A DNA stretch of 64,000 nt, taken from Metallosphaera sedula DSM 5348 (GTDB lineage Archaea; Thermoproteota; Thermoprotei_A; Sulfolobales; Sulfolobaceae). The notes below the pieces were generated by a model that worked only from the letters and a program-made list of their open reading frames with translations, did no database searches and had not been told where the DNA came from. The first letter of the stretch is position 1, and each line of letters starts with the position of its first letter. This document shows positions 37,677 to 45,855 of this stretch, in pieces. A program made the position numbers and the translations under genes. The stretch covers positions 682,001 to 746,000 of the forward strand of contig NC_009440.1 of assembly GCF_000016605.1 (NCBI RefSeq), written 5' to 3'.

Positions 37677-37776
37677 TTCAGAGCTGAAGACTCTCCTCAC
37701 CTATCCGGAGCCCGAATTCTCAACATCAGCAGTTTTTTGGAAACCCTCTTTAAAAGCTCAGAGTTTCATTAAGCCT

Positions 37777-39729
37777 ATGAACAGGTTAAATGATAGTACC
37801 AGTGCCTTTCTGAGGGAATCGGCTGAACAAGAGATTGATTGGTTCCCATGGTCAGATGAGGCCTTTCAGAGGGCAAGGCAGGAGGATAAACCCGTTCTAG
37901 TTGACGTTGGAGCGGTTTGGTGCCACTGGTGTCACGTGATGGACAGGGAGACTTACTCCAGACATGATGTGGCTGAGATAGTGAACAAGCATTTCGTTGC
38001 AGTCAAGGTTGATCGAGATGAGATGCCTGAACTTGACAGGAAGTTACAGAGGGCCGTATCAAGTATCACGGGTGAATCCGGTTGGCCCCTCACGGTGTTC
38101 ATGACCCCTGAGGGAGAGGTTTTCTTTGGAGGAACCTTCTTTCCGCCTGAGGACTCGTATGGTAGGGTTGGAATGAAGAGGCTTCTCCTGGAGATTGTGA
38201 GGCTGTGGACCCAGGATAGGGAGAGACTCAAGAGGTCTGCTCTCTCCCTGACAGACTACGTACCCTCAACCTCCTCTCCCCTGGAATTTGAGGTAGTAGA
38301 CACTGCCTTCTCGTCTATCGTATCAACCTTTGATATTGAGCAGGGTGGTCTATCTGGGAACATGAAGTTTCCCCACCCCATGGTGGACCAGTTCCTTACC
38401 GCGTACTCCTTCTGGACAGGGGATCACGTGGGGATCAAGCTCTCCACCTTTACCTTGAAAAGGATGTTTCAGGGAGGTATCTTCGACCAGTTGGGAGGAG
38501 GGTTTCACAGGTACGCCGTGGATAGGGAATGGAACGTTCCCCACTTCGAGAAATTGCTAATAGATAACGCCGAGCTACTGGAGGACTATTTCGTGAATTA
38601 CCTGGCCAGCAGGGATCCTCAACTTCGTGAGGCCCTGGACATGACCTCTGAGTTCGCACTCAGGGACATGTGGATAGGGGAAGGTTTCGCTTCCTCACTA
38701 GACGCTGACGTCGAGGGAAAGGAGGGCGGATTCTACACGTGGGACTGGGACGAGCTTCTCTCCCACTCCGGCGAGTGGAAGTCCTTGGTTGAGAAAACCT
38801 TCACCCTTGTTGGTGAGGGAGCTCTCGAGGGAGGGGTTATCAGAGCTAGGGATGACCTAGGTGAGATAGCCAAGATGATGGGGATGGAGATCGGGACTTT
38901 CCTAGGGAATCTACGCAAGGCGAGGGAAACCCTCAGGATCCACCGAGACTCCACCAGGAAGAGGCCCTTCAGGGACGAGAACCTCTACACCTATCCCAAC
39001 TGTAGAATGGCTGACTCTCTCCTGGCTTCCTCTCTGCTTACCGGGAGGGGAAGAGATGAGGCCCTTAAGGTCTCATCCAAGCTCTCCGGGAGGGTGACCA
39101 GAAGGCTTCAAGGAGGAGGGGAGGGCCTCCTCGAGGATTACTCCTCCGCTCTTCTCCTGGCCTTGAGGGCATATGAGGTAACGGGGAACCTCAAGTTCAG
39201 GGACTTGAGCCTGGAGCTGGGGAGGGAGGTCCTAGGATTCATGACTCCGAGTGGCTTTGTGGAGAAAAAGGGGTCATCCGAGGTTCCCAACATGGACACC
39301 CCGAACGAGTCTCCAAACTCCCTGGCGTTGAGAGGACTTCTTTCTCTCTCCCTTGTGGACGATCAGATCAAGGTTCCAGAGAGCGTGATCTCCTCCATTC
39401 TCGGGGATTACATGCAAGGTCCCCCCTTCTACGCGGGCTCTATCCTCAGTGCGGGGGCCATTCTAAAGGGGATGGCACACATCGTCGTGGTCGACGCCGA
39501 CGAAAGGGCTAAACTTCTGCACAGGGAGTCGATGCTGGTATATCACCCCTTTAAGGTCGTGGAACTCGTTAAGGAAGAGGATAGGGACTTAGTCGTTCCC
39601 CTCATAAGGTCCATGATAAATCAGGGGGAAGGAAGCAGGGCCTTTGTCTGTGTTGGTAACACCTGCAGTATGCCAGTGAAGGAGCCTGAAAAGATTAAAT
39701 TGTTACTTAAATCCAAGCTTCCGCAATAA
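37777..39729 (+). CDS. DUF255/YyaL-type protein: thioredoxin domain plus alpha/alpha-barrel
   Basis: About 650 residues from the chosen ATG. The N-terminal thioredoxin-like domain (about residues 1-170) has DVGAVWCHWCHVMDRETY with a CHWC active site, and GESGWPLTVFMTPEGEVFFGGTFFPPED. The remainder resembles the six-hairpin glycosidase-like barrel of the spermatogenesis-associated protein 20/YyaL family (GGIFDQLGGGFHRYAVDREWNVPHFEK). Cellular function of the family is not established. The ATG at 37777 begins the conserved region; the 44-codon extension to 37645 overlaps the previous gene. It is followed 6 nt later by an SDR gene. Confidence 0.9.
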   Translation: MNRLNDSTSAFLRESAEQEIDWFPWSDEAFQRARQEDKPVLVDVGAVWCHWCHVMDRETYSRHDVAEIVNKHFVAVKVDRDEMPELDRKLQRAVSSITGESGWPLTVFMTPEGEVFFGGTFFPPEDSYGRVGMKRLLLEIVRLWTQDRERLKRSALSLTDYVPSTSSPLEFEVVDTAFSSIVSTFDIEQGGLSGNMKFPHPMVDQFLTAYSFWTGDHVGIKLSTFTLKRMFQGGIFDQLGGGFHRYAVDREWNVPHFEKLLIDNAELLEDYFVNYLASRDPQLREALDMTSEFALRDMWIGEGFASSLDADVEGKEGGFYTWDWDELLSHSGEWKSLVEKTFTLVGEGALEGGVIRARDDLGEIAKMMGMEIGTFLGNLRKARETLRIHRDSTRKRPFRDENLYTYPNCRMADSLLASSLLTGRGRDEALKVSSKLSGRVTRRLQGGGEGLLEDYSSALLLALRAYEVTGNLKFRDLSLELGREVLGFMTPSGFVEKKGSSEVPNMDTPNESPNSLALRGLLSLSLVDDQIKVPESVISSILGDYMQGPPFYAGSILSAGAILKGMAHIVVVDADERAKLLHRESMLVYHPFKVVELVKEEDRDLVVPLIRSMINQGEGSRAFVCVGNTCSMPVKEPEKIKLLLKSKLPQ

Positions 39730-39735
39730 TATACC

Positions 39736-40458
39736 ATGAAATTCAAGGGAAAGACCTTTCTTCTTCTTGGGGTGAGCAAGGGATTAGGGTATGCCCTGGC
39801 CTACTTTCTAGCTAGGGAAGGGGCGACCGTGATTGTGTCATCTAGGAGTTCAGACAAGTTAAAGGAGATTGAGGGAACTCTCAGGAAGTATGGTAACGTG
39901 ATCGCAATACCCGGTGAGGTCAAGTCCAGGGAATCTGTAGAGGAACTTAAATCCAAGGTGAAGAAGGTCACTGGGGCTCTGGACGGGCTAGCAGTAATGA
40001 TTGGAGGTTATGAAGAGGACACAGTTGAAGACCTGAAGGGATTGGACACTATGATAAACAATCACCTCAGGTATCCCCTACTCGCGGTCTCCGTGCTACT
40101 GGATATGATGAGGAAGGGGAGTACTATCCTCCTGGTTTCAGCCCTGAGGGGCATTGACAGGCCGGCCTCGACTCAACTCTCCTACGCTTCAGCTAAGGCT
40201 GGACTTGCCAAGGCGGTCGAGGTCCTGGCACTGGAACTCCTGGATAGGGGTATAAGGGTAGTGGGGATAGCCCCTAGCTGGATCGATGGTGATTTTGTGC
40301 CCGAAAGGGATTGGAAAAAGCTAAGGAAATTGGGGGATGAGAAGGCACCACCAGAGGATTTTGCCCTAGTCGCTTCCTGGCTCATGAGTGATGACGCGGA
40401 GTGGGTTAACGGCGTTGTCATCCCCGTGGATGGGGGGACTAGGCTGAAGTGGGGATAG
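39736..40458 (+). CDS. Short-chain dehydrogenase/reductase
   Basis: A 240-residue SDR. The cofactor motif is LLLGVSKGLGYALAYFLA (about residues 9-26; TGxxxGxG-like), the catalytic Tyr-Lys lies in LSYASAKAGLAKAVE (about 151-165), and the C-terminus ASWLMSDDAEWVNGVVIPVDGGTRL is typical of the classical type. SSRS after the second strand suggests NADP preference. The substrate is not evident. It is in a run of four same-strand genes (DUF255, SDR, hypothetical, glycosyltransferase) spaced by 3-40 nt. Confidence 0.9.
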   Translation: MKFKGKTFLLLGVSKGLGYALAYFLAREGATVIVSSRSSDKLKEIEGTLRKYGNVIAIPGEVKSRESVEELKSKVKKVTGALDGLAVMIGGYEEDTVEDLKGLDTMINNHLRYPLLAVSVLLDMMRKGSTILLVSALRGIDRPASTQLSYASAKAGLAKAVEVLALELLDRGIRVVGIAPSWIDGDFVPERDWKKLRKLGDEKAPPEDFALVASWLMSDDAEWVNGVVIPVDGGTRLKWG

Positions 40459-40461
40459 GAT

Positions 40462-41115
40462 ATGGGGGAGTGGATCAAGGAGACAAGCTTCAAGCTAGTC
40501 GCTTCTCAAGGTAACCTAGTACTCCAGTGTAACTGTCGTGGAAAGATCCTCGAGGTCCAGAAGGTCTCGACCAGGTTCAACATAAAGTACTTCACCAATG
40601 AGAGGAGAATCAGCTATGAGAATGGGAAACTGTTCGACTTTCACGGTCTCACCGTGTTAAAGGGGGAACAGGCCTCCTCACAGATTACGGAGATGTTAAG
40701 CTCCATGATCTCTGAAGTTGGGGAAGATTTATCCTCCGTTTCCAGGGAGGCAGGGATACCGGTGACCGTAGCCATTACCTCCATCGAGGATGTGGGCAAA
40801 CTCTACCTCGATGAGAGGCGATATCTGGATTTCTCCACCACATACCTTGAGTATGACCTGGGCCGTGAATATCTTAAGGATAGGCCTGGTTTTGCCAGCG
40901 AGAGAAGGTTTAAGCTTACTATCCACGTCCAGGGTAGGGGTTTGAAAACCGTACACTGGCTTGAAAGCGGTAGAGGGGAGGTATACGCTAGCCCTGACAG
41001 CGTGAACTGGGGACAGGACATTGGGGAGTTCCGCAGGATCTTGGGGGAATTCAGGCCAACTTCTCGGGCTTTCCAGGAAATCAGGGAGTATATGAACGCC
41101 TTTGTCTCTCCCTGA
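40462..41115 (+). CDS. Conserved hypothetical protein, 217 aa
   Basis: I do not recognise the family. It starts 3 nt after the SDR stop and is translated in the same unit. The sequence is soluble and beta-rich, with CNC near residue 24, a LYLDERRYLDFSTTYLEYDLG stretch (described as acidic/aromatic, about 115-135) and a conserved-looking VHWLESGRGEVYASPDSVNWG segment (about 162-182). No signal peptide, membrane helix or known catalytic motif is visible. Confidence 0.6.
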   Translation: MGEWIKETSFKLVASQGNLVLQCNCRGKILEVQKVSTRFNIKYFTNERRISYENGKLFDFHGLTVLKGEQASSQITEMLSSMISEVGEDLSSVSREAGIPVTVAITSIEDVGKLYLDERRYLDFSTTYLEYDLGREYLKDRPGFASERRFKLTIHVQGRGLKTVHWLESGRGEVYASPDSVNWGQDIGEFRRILGEFRPTSRAFQEIREYMNAFVSP

Positions 41116-41152
41116 CCACAGGATTTTTACACCTCCCGGGAGTCTACAACAA

Positions 41153-42181
41153 GTGTTACTCCAGTTCCTCCTGGTGTTGCCTGCACTGGCAGATCTAGTC
41201 CTCCTTTTACAGATCTGGAGGGAAAACTCAATCTTCAAATTTGACGGTAAGTTCTGCGCTCCTGCATCCATCATTGTTCCCGTGAGGGGTCTCGACCCCG
41301 AACTAGAGAGGAACGTGGAATCGCTCAGGAACCAGGACTTTCCCTGTCCCTTCGAGATAATATACGTGGTGGATCCTGATCAACCATGGTTGGCTGAACG
41401 TCTGAGACGGCTTGGAGTGAAGGTCGTGATCACCAGTTTTACCTGTTCATGTAGCGGTAAAATAAGGGCACAACTCTCAGGGCTAAGGGAGTCCGCGAAT
41501 GAAGTGGTGGTCTTCGCCGACTCCGACACGCTCTATCCTAGGAACTGGTTGAGGGAGATGGTGGGGAACCTTGACAGGCACATGGCTGTAACCACGTTTT
41601 CATGGCCCGCCCCCCTCAAAATAACGTGGAGAAACCTGATCAGGGCTGGCTTCTGGACATTGGGATTCGAGTCTCAGGCCTCTGGTGGGACCTTCCTCTG
41701 GGGAGGCTCCATGGCCTTCAGAAGAGATTTCTTTGATAGTGAGGTCCTGGAAGAGCTTTCGCGTGAATGGTGTGACGACTGCACCCTCACTAGGATAGTG
41801 AAAAAGCGAGGAGTAAGTATCGCCTTCGACGGTAAAGCCATCCCACTCAACATTTATGACGAGAGAGACCTATGGAAATGGTCCACAAGGCAGGTCGTCA
41901 CGATCATCAAGTACTCTAGCAGAGGAGCCAAGGCCTTCCTGGTGATAGGTGCTCTCATGCTTGCCTTTCCAATCCTTTTCCTTGTCTTCTTGAACCCATT
42001 CTACCTGTCTCCTCTGCTTCTATGGATTCTGAAAAATTTCTCCAGAAGTAGAAATCTGGGGAAATATTCATATACCCCATCTGTCATGTCAATTTTAGGT
42101 GTATATTACGGGTGGATCAAGCTAATCCTTGACTACAGGAAAAGGACAGTCGTTTGGAGAGACAGGGTCTATAATCTTTAA
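41153..42181 (+). CDS. Membrane glycosyltransferase, family 2 (ceramide-glucosyltransferase-like)
   Basis: A GT2 enzyme of the membrane-bound type. N-terminal hydrophobic helix (LLQFLLVLPALADLVLLLQ), the GT-A domain with PASIIVPVRGLDPELE (about residues 36-51), DSD in VVFADSDTLYP (about 120-130), the acceptor Asp region EWCDDCTLTRIV (about 203), and the WSTRQ motif (about 245). Two or three C-terminal membrane helices follow. It would transfer a sugar from a nucleotide sugar to a lipid or lipid-linked acceptor. I prefer GTG at 41153, with TATA-like ATTTTTAC about 25-30 nt upstream, over TTG at 41102. Confidence 0.85.
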   Translation: MLLQFLLVLPALADLVLLLQIWRENSIFKFDGKFCAPASIIVPVRGLDPELERNVESLRNQDFPCPFEIIYVVDPDQPWLAERLRRLGVKVVITSFTCSCSGKIRAQLSGLRESANEVVVFADSDTLYPRNWLREMVGNLDRHMAVTTFSWPAPLKITWRNLIRAGFWTLGFESQASGGTFLWGGSMAFRRDFFDSEVLEELSREWCDDCTLTRIVKKRGVSIAFDGKAIPLNIYDERDLWKWSTRQVVTIIKYSSRGAKAFLVIGALMLAFPILFLVFLNPFYLSPLLLWILKNFSRSRNLGKYSYTPSVMSILGVYYGWIKLILDYRKRTVVWRDRVYNL

Positions 42182-42204
42182 CAGGGTTTTACAATAGTTA
42201 GTAT

Positions 42205-42241
42205 AATCTAAGACCGAGAGTTTTTTATACTTTCTTAGATT
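42205..42241 (+). promoter_or_regulatory. Perfect 9-bp inverted repeat flanking a TATA box
   Basis: AATCTAAGA (42205-42213) and its exact reverse complement TCTTAGATT (42233-42241) enclose the TATA-like TTTTTTATAC (42221-42230). The ATG of the helix-turn-helix gene follows at 42255, so the right arm covers the expected transcription start. Centre-to-centre spacing is 28 bp, under three helical turns. This arrangement fits an autorepressed promoter. Confidence 0.55.
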
Positions 42242-42254
42242 TAGAAGGCAAGTT

Positions 42255-42605
42255 ATGAAACTAGCATGTGAGCTAGGATCTCAGGTAGTGGTTCCAGCGA
42301 TAAGGACTGTAGTTGCACAGGAGATGTTATCTATGGGGATGCCTTACTCTAAAATTGCTGAGATTTTAGGCATCTCCACCACAACGATTTCAAAGTATAG
42401 GGCAAGAAACAACGACAGGTTAGTGGAGATGATAAGGAAAGATCCAGATTTGATGGAAGACATGAGAACGTTGTCCAGGATGGCTAGGGACGGAAGTGCA
42501 TCATATCATCACGTTTGCGAGATGTGTCACCTTATTAGGAAGAGGTTTTTTATGTCCTCAGGGAAATGTCCCATGGATGATGAAGTTCTACCCCGTGATG
42601 GATAA
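42255..42605 (+). CDS. Small helix-turn-helix regulator with Cys-rich tail
   Basis: A 116-residue protein with a helix-turn-helix at MGMPYSKIAEILGISTTTISKYRARN (helices at about residues 33-58, shown here in two parts MGMPYSKIAEILG and ISTTTISKYRARN), of the type found in archaeal predicted regulators of COG2522. The C-terminal tail has three Cys and two His (HHVCEMCHL, about 91-99, and GKCPMDDE), which could bind a metal or Fe-S cluster and make the protein a redox or metal sensor. The inverted repeat around its own TATA box suggests autoregulation. The next gene lies 6 nt downstream. Confidence 0.75.
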   Translation: MKLACELGSQVVVPAIRTVVAQEMLSMGMPYSKIAEILGISTTTISKYRARNNDRLVEMIRKDPDLMEDMRTLSRMARDGSASYHHVCEMCHLIRKRFFMSSGKCPMDDEVLPRDG

Positions 42606-42611
42606 GGTGAC

Positions 42612-43262
42612 ATGAGGACTAAACTGATAAAATCCACGTTTACACCATCTAGTTTGAATGATGAGGTCGAGCACTGCATGAATCGTGATGAACGGACCAC
42701 CTCTGAGGTAAGACTCGAGCTTCACCTTAACCCCTTCTCGTTTCACGAGACCACATCTAGGTACAGGGTTGAGGAGGAGGACAACTGGTTGAGGCTAACA
42801 GGAAAAGAGGGTGAGTATCTAGCTCGAGAATTTGAGACCTACGCTGTTCTTCTTTACCCTATCTCTTGGATTCCCAGAGAGCTCATTCTATCCCTAGATC
42901 ATAGGTTAACCTCGGTGGATAAGTTAAGGGACGTCCTGATGAAGCCGATGGATTGGAAGGACTTTGTCACATTCAGGATCAGGGAAGGTCAGATCACCTC
43001 CTCAGATCTTAAGCTAGAGAACTTCTTGGGAAGAGACCTTGTCAACAATGTCCTTGAGTCGGAGGGTCTAGAGTTCGTGGAATTCGACGAAGGCATTGAG
43101 TTAGCCTGTAAACTTGAGAGTTTCAGCTGGCCAAGCCTTAACTTAGCGTTCTGGAAGATTTCAATGGGGCTCAGCCTCTACTTTGAGCTTAAACGTTACC
43201 ACGAAGATATCTCCCTCAGGCTAGCTCAGGAATATCTAAGCAGGTTTAATCCTCCTTCCTAG
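42612..43262 (+). CDS. Hypothetical protein, 216 aa
   Basis: I do not recognise the family. It follows the regulator gene by 6 nt and must share its transcript. The N-terminal half is beta-rich (EVRLELHLNPFSFHE, RYRVEEEDNWLRLTG), and the second half helical with repeated acidic residues. Only two Cys are present. Candidate metal ligands or membrane segments are not obvious. Because it is co-transcribed with a putative metal/redox regulator and precedes the Tat operon, it may be that regulator's target or partner; this is inference. Confidence 0.55.
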   Translation: MRTKLIKSTFTPSSLNDEVEHCMNRDERTTSEVRLELHLNPFSFHETTSRYRVEEEDNWLRLTGKEGEYLAREFETYAVLLYPISWIPRELILSLDHRLTSVDKLRDVLMKPMDWKDFVTFRIREGQITSSDLKLENFLGRDLVNNVLESEGLEFVEFDEGIELACKLESFSWPSLNLAFWKISMGLSLYFELKRYHEDISLRLAQEYLSRFNPPS

Positions 43263-43365
43263 TTAGTATGCACGTTAATAGTAGTGTTCTTAACCGAAAT
43301 AGCGAAATAATGAAGTAATCTTTTTTAACTCGTTTTTACCTTAAGTAATTTTAGAGTGTATTAAA

Positions 43366-43656
43366 ATGGTCGCAATAAACCCCTCGGATATCGCCATTAT
43401 AATTATAGTGGCGCTGGTACTGTTTGTGGGGAGCAGTAAGATTCCTGAGCTATTCAGATCCATGGGTAGAGCTCTCGGGGAGTTCAAAAAGGGGAGAATG
43501 GAAGCGGAAATGGAGATAAACCAGATGCAGACTCAGCAGAGCCAGCCTAATGTACAGCAGTCTCAAAAAACTACTTCTGCAGAGGATTTGGAAAAGCAGA
43601 TTAGGGATCTTCAGAATCAGTTGGATCAACTAAAGAAACAGCAAGGTACAAAATAA
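43366..43656 (+). CDS. tatA: Tat translocase subunit TatA
   Basis: A 96-residue TatA/E-type component of the twin-arginine pathway, which exports folded proteins. One N-terminal membrane helix (IAIIIIVALVLFVGSSKIPELFRSMG, described in two parts: IAIIIIVALVLFVG and SSKIPELFRSMG) leads into the amphipathic helix RALGEFKKGRMEAEME and then a Gln-rich charged tail. The FG-type hinge is present as FVGSSKIPEL. It heads a three-gene Tat operon. Tat substrates include the twin-arginine-signal molybdopterin oxidoreductase at the right end of the window. Confidence 0.9.
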   Translation: MVAINPSDIAIIIIVALVLFVGSSKIPELFRSMGRALGEFKKGRMEAEMEINQMQTQQSQPNVQQSQKTTSAEDLEKQIRDLQNQLDQLKKQQGTK

Positions 43657-43695
43657 ATCTTTTTCTTGAATGAAAGTCAAACAGAGGGCCCAGGT

Positions 43696-44055
43696 ATGAT
43701 AGGTAGTATTAGTGATCTTTTGATAATGGTTGTTGTGGCAATCCTTCTTCTGGGAGGGGAGAAGGACTTATCCGGTACCGTAAAAAACCTGGGCCGAACT
43801 CTTTCTGAACTCAGGAAAAGACAGAACGATTTCAAGAATGAACTCATGAGGGAGCTTTCCGAGTCTGGGGACATTACACAGGAGGCAAAGCGGAGCCTAT
43901 CTTTTAACAGCGATGTGACCCCTGCAGTGAGACCGTTGCCCAGAGCTACTCAATCGACGGTTCCAGACGACCCTAGGATAAGACAATTGGAGGAGCAGAT
44001 CAAAAGATTGCAGGCGGAGCTAGAGAGGTTGAAGAAGGGTGACGGAAAGAACTAA
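43696..44055 (+). CDS. Second TatA/B-like subunit
   Basis: A second small TatA-like protein: membrane helix SISDLLIMVVVAILLLGGEKD, then amphipathic LSGTVKNLGRTLSELRKRQNDF and a long coiled-coil tail ending in RQLEEQIKRLQAELERLKKG. The hinge reads LLGGEKDLS instead of the usual FGxxKLP, so it may play the TatB-like role. The ATG at 43696 is favoured over the TTG at 43666 because it begins directly before the helix and has GAGGG about ten bases upstream. It overlaps tatC by 17 nt. Confidence 0.8.
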   Translation: MIGSISDLLIMVVVAILLLGGEKDLSGTVKNLGRTLSELRKRQNDFKNELMRELSESGDITQEAKRSLSFNSDVTPAVRPLPRATQSTVPDDPRIRQLEEQIKRLQAELERLKKGDGKN

Positions 44056-44866
44056 TGAACTTCCAAAGTCTCAGGAAAGACCCTTACTGGAACATCTTAA
44101 TGAGCTTATTGTTAGGGCTAGAAGGGCACTAATATCCCTTGTTATAGCCTTCGTCATTTTCTTCTTTTTCGGGATAACTGAGGTATCCTTCGACGGCTTC
44201 AATTTTCCTATCCTCTATCCAAACCTGTTTAACAGCATCTCGTCACATTTTATTGAACTGTTTATCCACACGGAGCTTCCGCCTCAAATGAAGTTGTTAA
44301 ACCTAAACCCCTTTGATACCCTATTCTCAGCTGCCTATGTTTCGTTCTTCCTCTCCCTCTTTATAGCCCTTCCGATCATTGTCCATGAAATATGGGGTTT
44401 CGTGTCTCCGGGACTTTATGAACATGAGAAGAGAATGGCTAAGATGATAGTACTGCCTGCATTTATCCTCTTTGCAGCCGGTTCCAGCTTCGCATACTTT
44501 GTGATTATTCCAGTTATGATGAAGTTCGTGCTTATATATACAACAACCCTCGGAGTGGAACCCACTCTAAGTTTGAGGGCTTTCATAAATACTGTTATGT
44601 CACTTATGTTAACGGTGGGGGTGGCGTTTGAATACCCCCTTGTCATGAGCATGCTTACTTTGGCTGGAGTAGTGAAGGCACAGAGCTGGAGGAAGAACTG
44701 GAGATATGGTGTGCTAGGCGCATTCATAATAGCGTGGTTTATCTCGCCGGGAACAACAGGAGGAGTGATTGAAACCACAATAGGAGTTACTCTATCCACC
44801 CTTTACTTTGTGGGAGTAGCTACCTCATACTTAGCTGAGAGGAAGAGGAAATCTTGGGGTATATAA
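44039..44866 (+). CDS. tatC: Tat translocase subunit TatC
   Basis: The receptor of the twin-arginine pathway, 275 aa with six membrane helices. N-terminal ERPLLEHLNELIVRARRALI contains the conserved HLxEL motif that contacts signal peptides, and FLSLFIALPIIVHEIWGFVSPGLYEHEKR (about residues 101-129; key residues P at 109, E at 113, P at 120, E at 124) is the signature loop. It starts with GTG at 44039 within the previous gene and closes the operon. Confidence 0.94.
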   Translation: MTERTNELPKSQERPLLEHLNELIVRARRALISLVIAFVIFFFFGITEVSFDGFNFPILYPNLFNSISSHFIELFIHTELPPQMKLLNLNPFDTLFSAAYVSFFLSLFIALPIIVHEIWGFVSPGLYEHEKRMAKMIVLPAFILFAAGSSFAYFVIIPVMMKFVLIYTTTLGVEPTLSLRAFINTVMSLMLTVGVAFEYPLVMSMLTLAGVVKAQSWRKNWRYGVLGAFIIAWFISPGTTGGVIETTIGVTLSTLYFVGVATSYLAERKRKSWGI

Positions 44867-44961
44867 CTGTATACTAAACACGTGAAATATTCTCCTAAAT
44901 TTTTCTCCTGTATATTTTTGAAGTCAAATTGTTTAAATGGTTAGTTTGACGAGTATTATTC

Positions 44962-45078
44962 ATGGAGCTTTGGCTGGAGATCGCTCTAGTAGGAGTTTTC
45001 CTCTCCATGGATCTAATCTTGTTAGGAGATGGAATAAGGGAGAACTTAATCTCCCAAGAGGAACCTAGAAAAACCTAG
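44962..45078 (+). CDS. Small membrane protein candidate, 38 aa
   Basis: An ATG-initiated 38-codon frame with one hydrophobic helix (LWLEIALVGVFLSMDLILLG) and a charged tail (DGIRENLISQEEPRKT). A TATA-like TTGTTTAAATGG at 44929-44940 lies about 25 nt before the ATG, which would make a leaderless mRNA. Both promoter position and helix-tail layout support a real gene; no homologue was recognised, so confidence is limited. Confidence 0.45.
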   Translation: MELWLEIALVGVFLSMDLILLGDGIRENLISQEEPRKT

Positions 45079-45115
45079 GGAAAAAGCTTTATCTAAACTT
45101 GAGAAAGTGTCTTAG

Positions 45116-45763
45116 ATGTCAAAGAAGAGGAGGGACGAGGAAGCCAAGGGACGCATTCTATTGCCTGTTAGCAAACGCCATGAAACCGAACTCAGGGAAT
45201 TGATGAGGGTTCTCAGTGAGAGGGGATTCTTTCCTAAGGATGGAGATTGGAAATCATTTATAGACGAAGCCCTAGAGTCACTCGTTACGCAAATAAAATC
45301 TGCCCCTGACTTTACGTTCAAGGAAAGAACAGACATGTTCAGGGACTTTTACAGCGCTAGGATCATGGGGCTAGTCCCTTTACCTCTTAGTACTCTCCAA
45401 GGGGTTGTAGAGAGAAGTCCAGAGACGGCTGACGAGCTCATATCCATCTACTTCTCCCTCTACAAACACTCATTCATGTTCAATGGTTCAGGCTCGTTGA
45501 GGGATCACCTAGACTCCTTGAGAAGATTCTTCATTATTATAACCCCCCTTTCCACTCAGAACTTGATAGTTAAGGAAGATGGTACCTGTGGTTCCTTCAC
45601 CATTTTCTCGTCCATGCTCGGTAAACAGATGGCGGAGAGAGTGTATTTACCCTTGTTAAAAAGGATACTAGACGAGATTGGAGCGCAGGTAAAGAACTTG
45701 AAAGGTGATAATATCACCATAGAGGCTCAGTTTTGTTTGCCAGGAAAGGGAGTCAAAACGTGA
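45116..45763 (+). CDS. Hypothetical protein, 215 aa
   Basis: I do not recognise the family. It begins with a basic, charged segment (MSKKRRDEEAKGRILLPVSK), continues as a mostly helical soluble domain, and has two Cys (about residues 157 and 207). A TATA-like GCTTTATCTAA lies about 25 nt upstream of the ATG. It may be a DNA-associated protein given the basic N-terminus, but no motif confirms that. Confidence 0.55.
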   Translation: MSKKRRDEEAKGRILLPVSKRHETELRELMRVLSERGFFPKDGDWKSFIDEALESLVTQIKSAPDFTFKERTDMFRDFYSARIMGLVPLPLSTLQGVVERSPETADELISIYFSLYKHSFMFNGSGSLRDHLDSLRRFFIIITPLSTQNLIVKEDGTCGSFTIFSSMLGKQMAERVYLPLLKRILDEIGAQVKNLKGDNITIEAQFCLPGKGVKT

Positions 45764-45838
45764 TATGATATTCTTTCACACGTCTCAACAAATATAGGAG
45801 TTAAAGAAGGAAAGATTTAAAAATTTTGGATCCTATAA

Positions 45839-45853
45839 AATTCTTGTAGAATT
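45839..45853 (+). promoter_or_regulatory. Operator-like 15-bp palindrome before the Lrp-like gene
   Basis: AATTCTTGTAGAATT has perfect 6-bp arms and a 3-bp centre and ends two bases before the ATG. A TATA-like AGATTTAAAAA (45813-45823) lies upstream, so the palindrome covers the expected transcription start, the position of autorepressor sites in Sulfolobales. Lrp-family proteins use palindromes of 13-15 bp. Confidence 0.5.
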
Positions 45854-45855
45854 CC

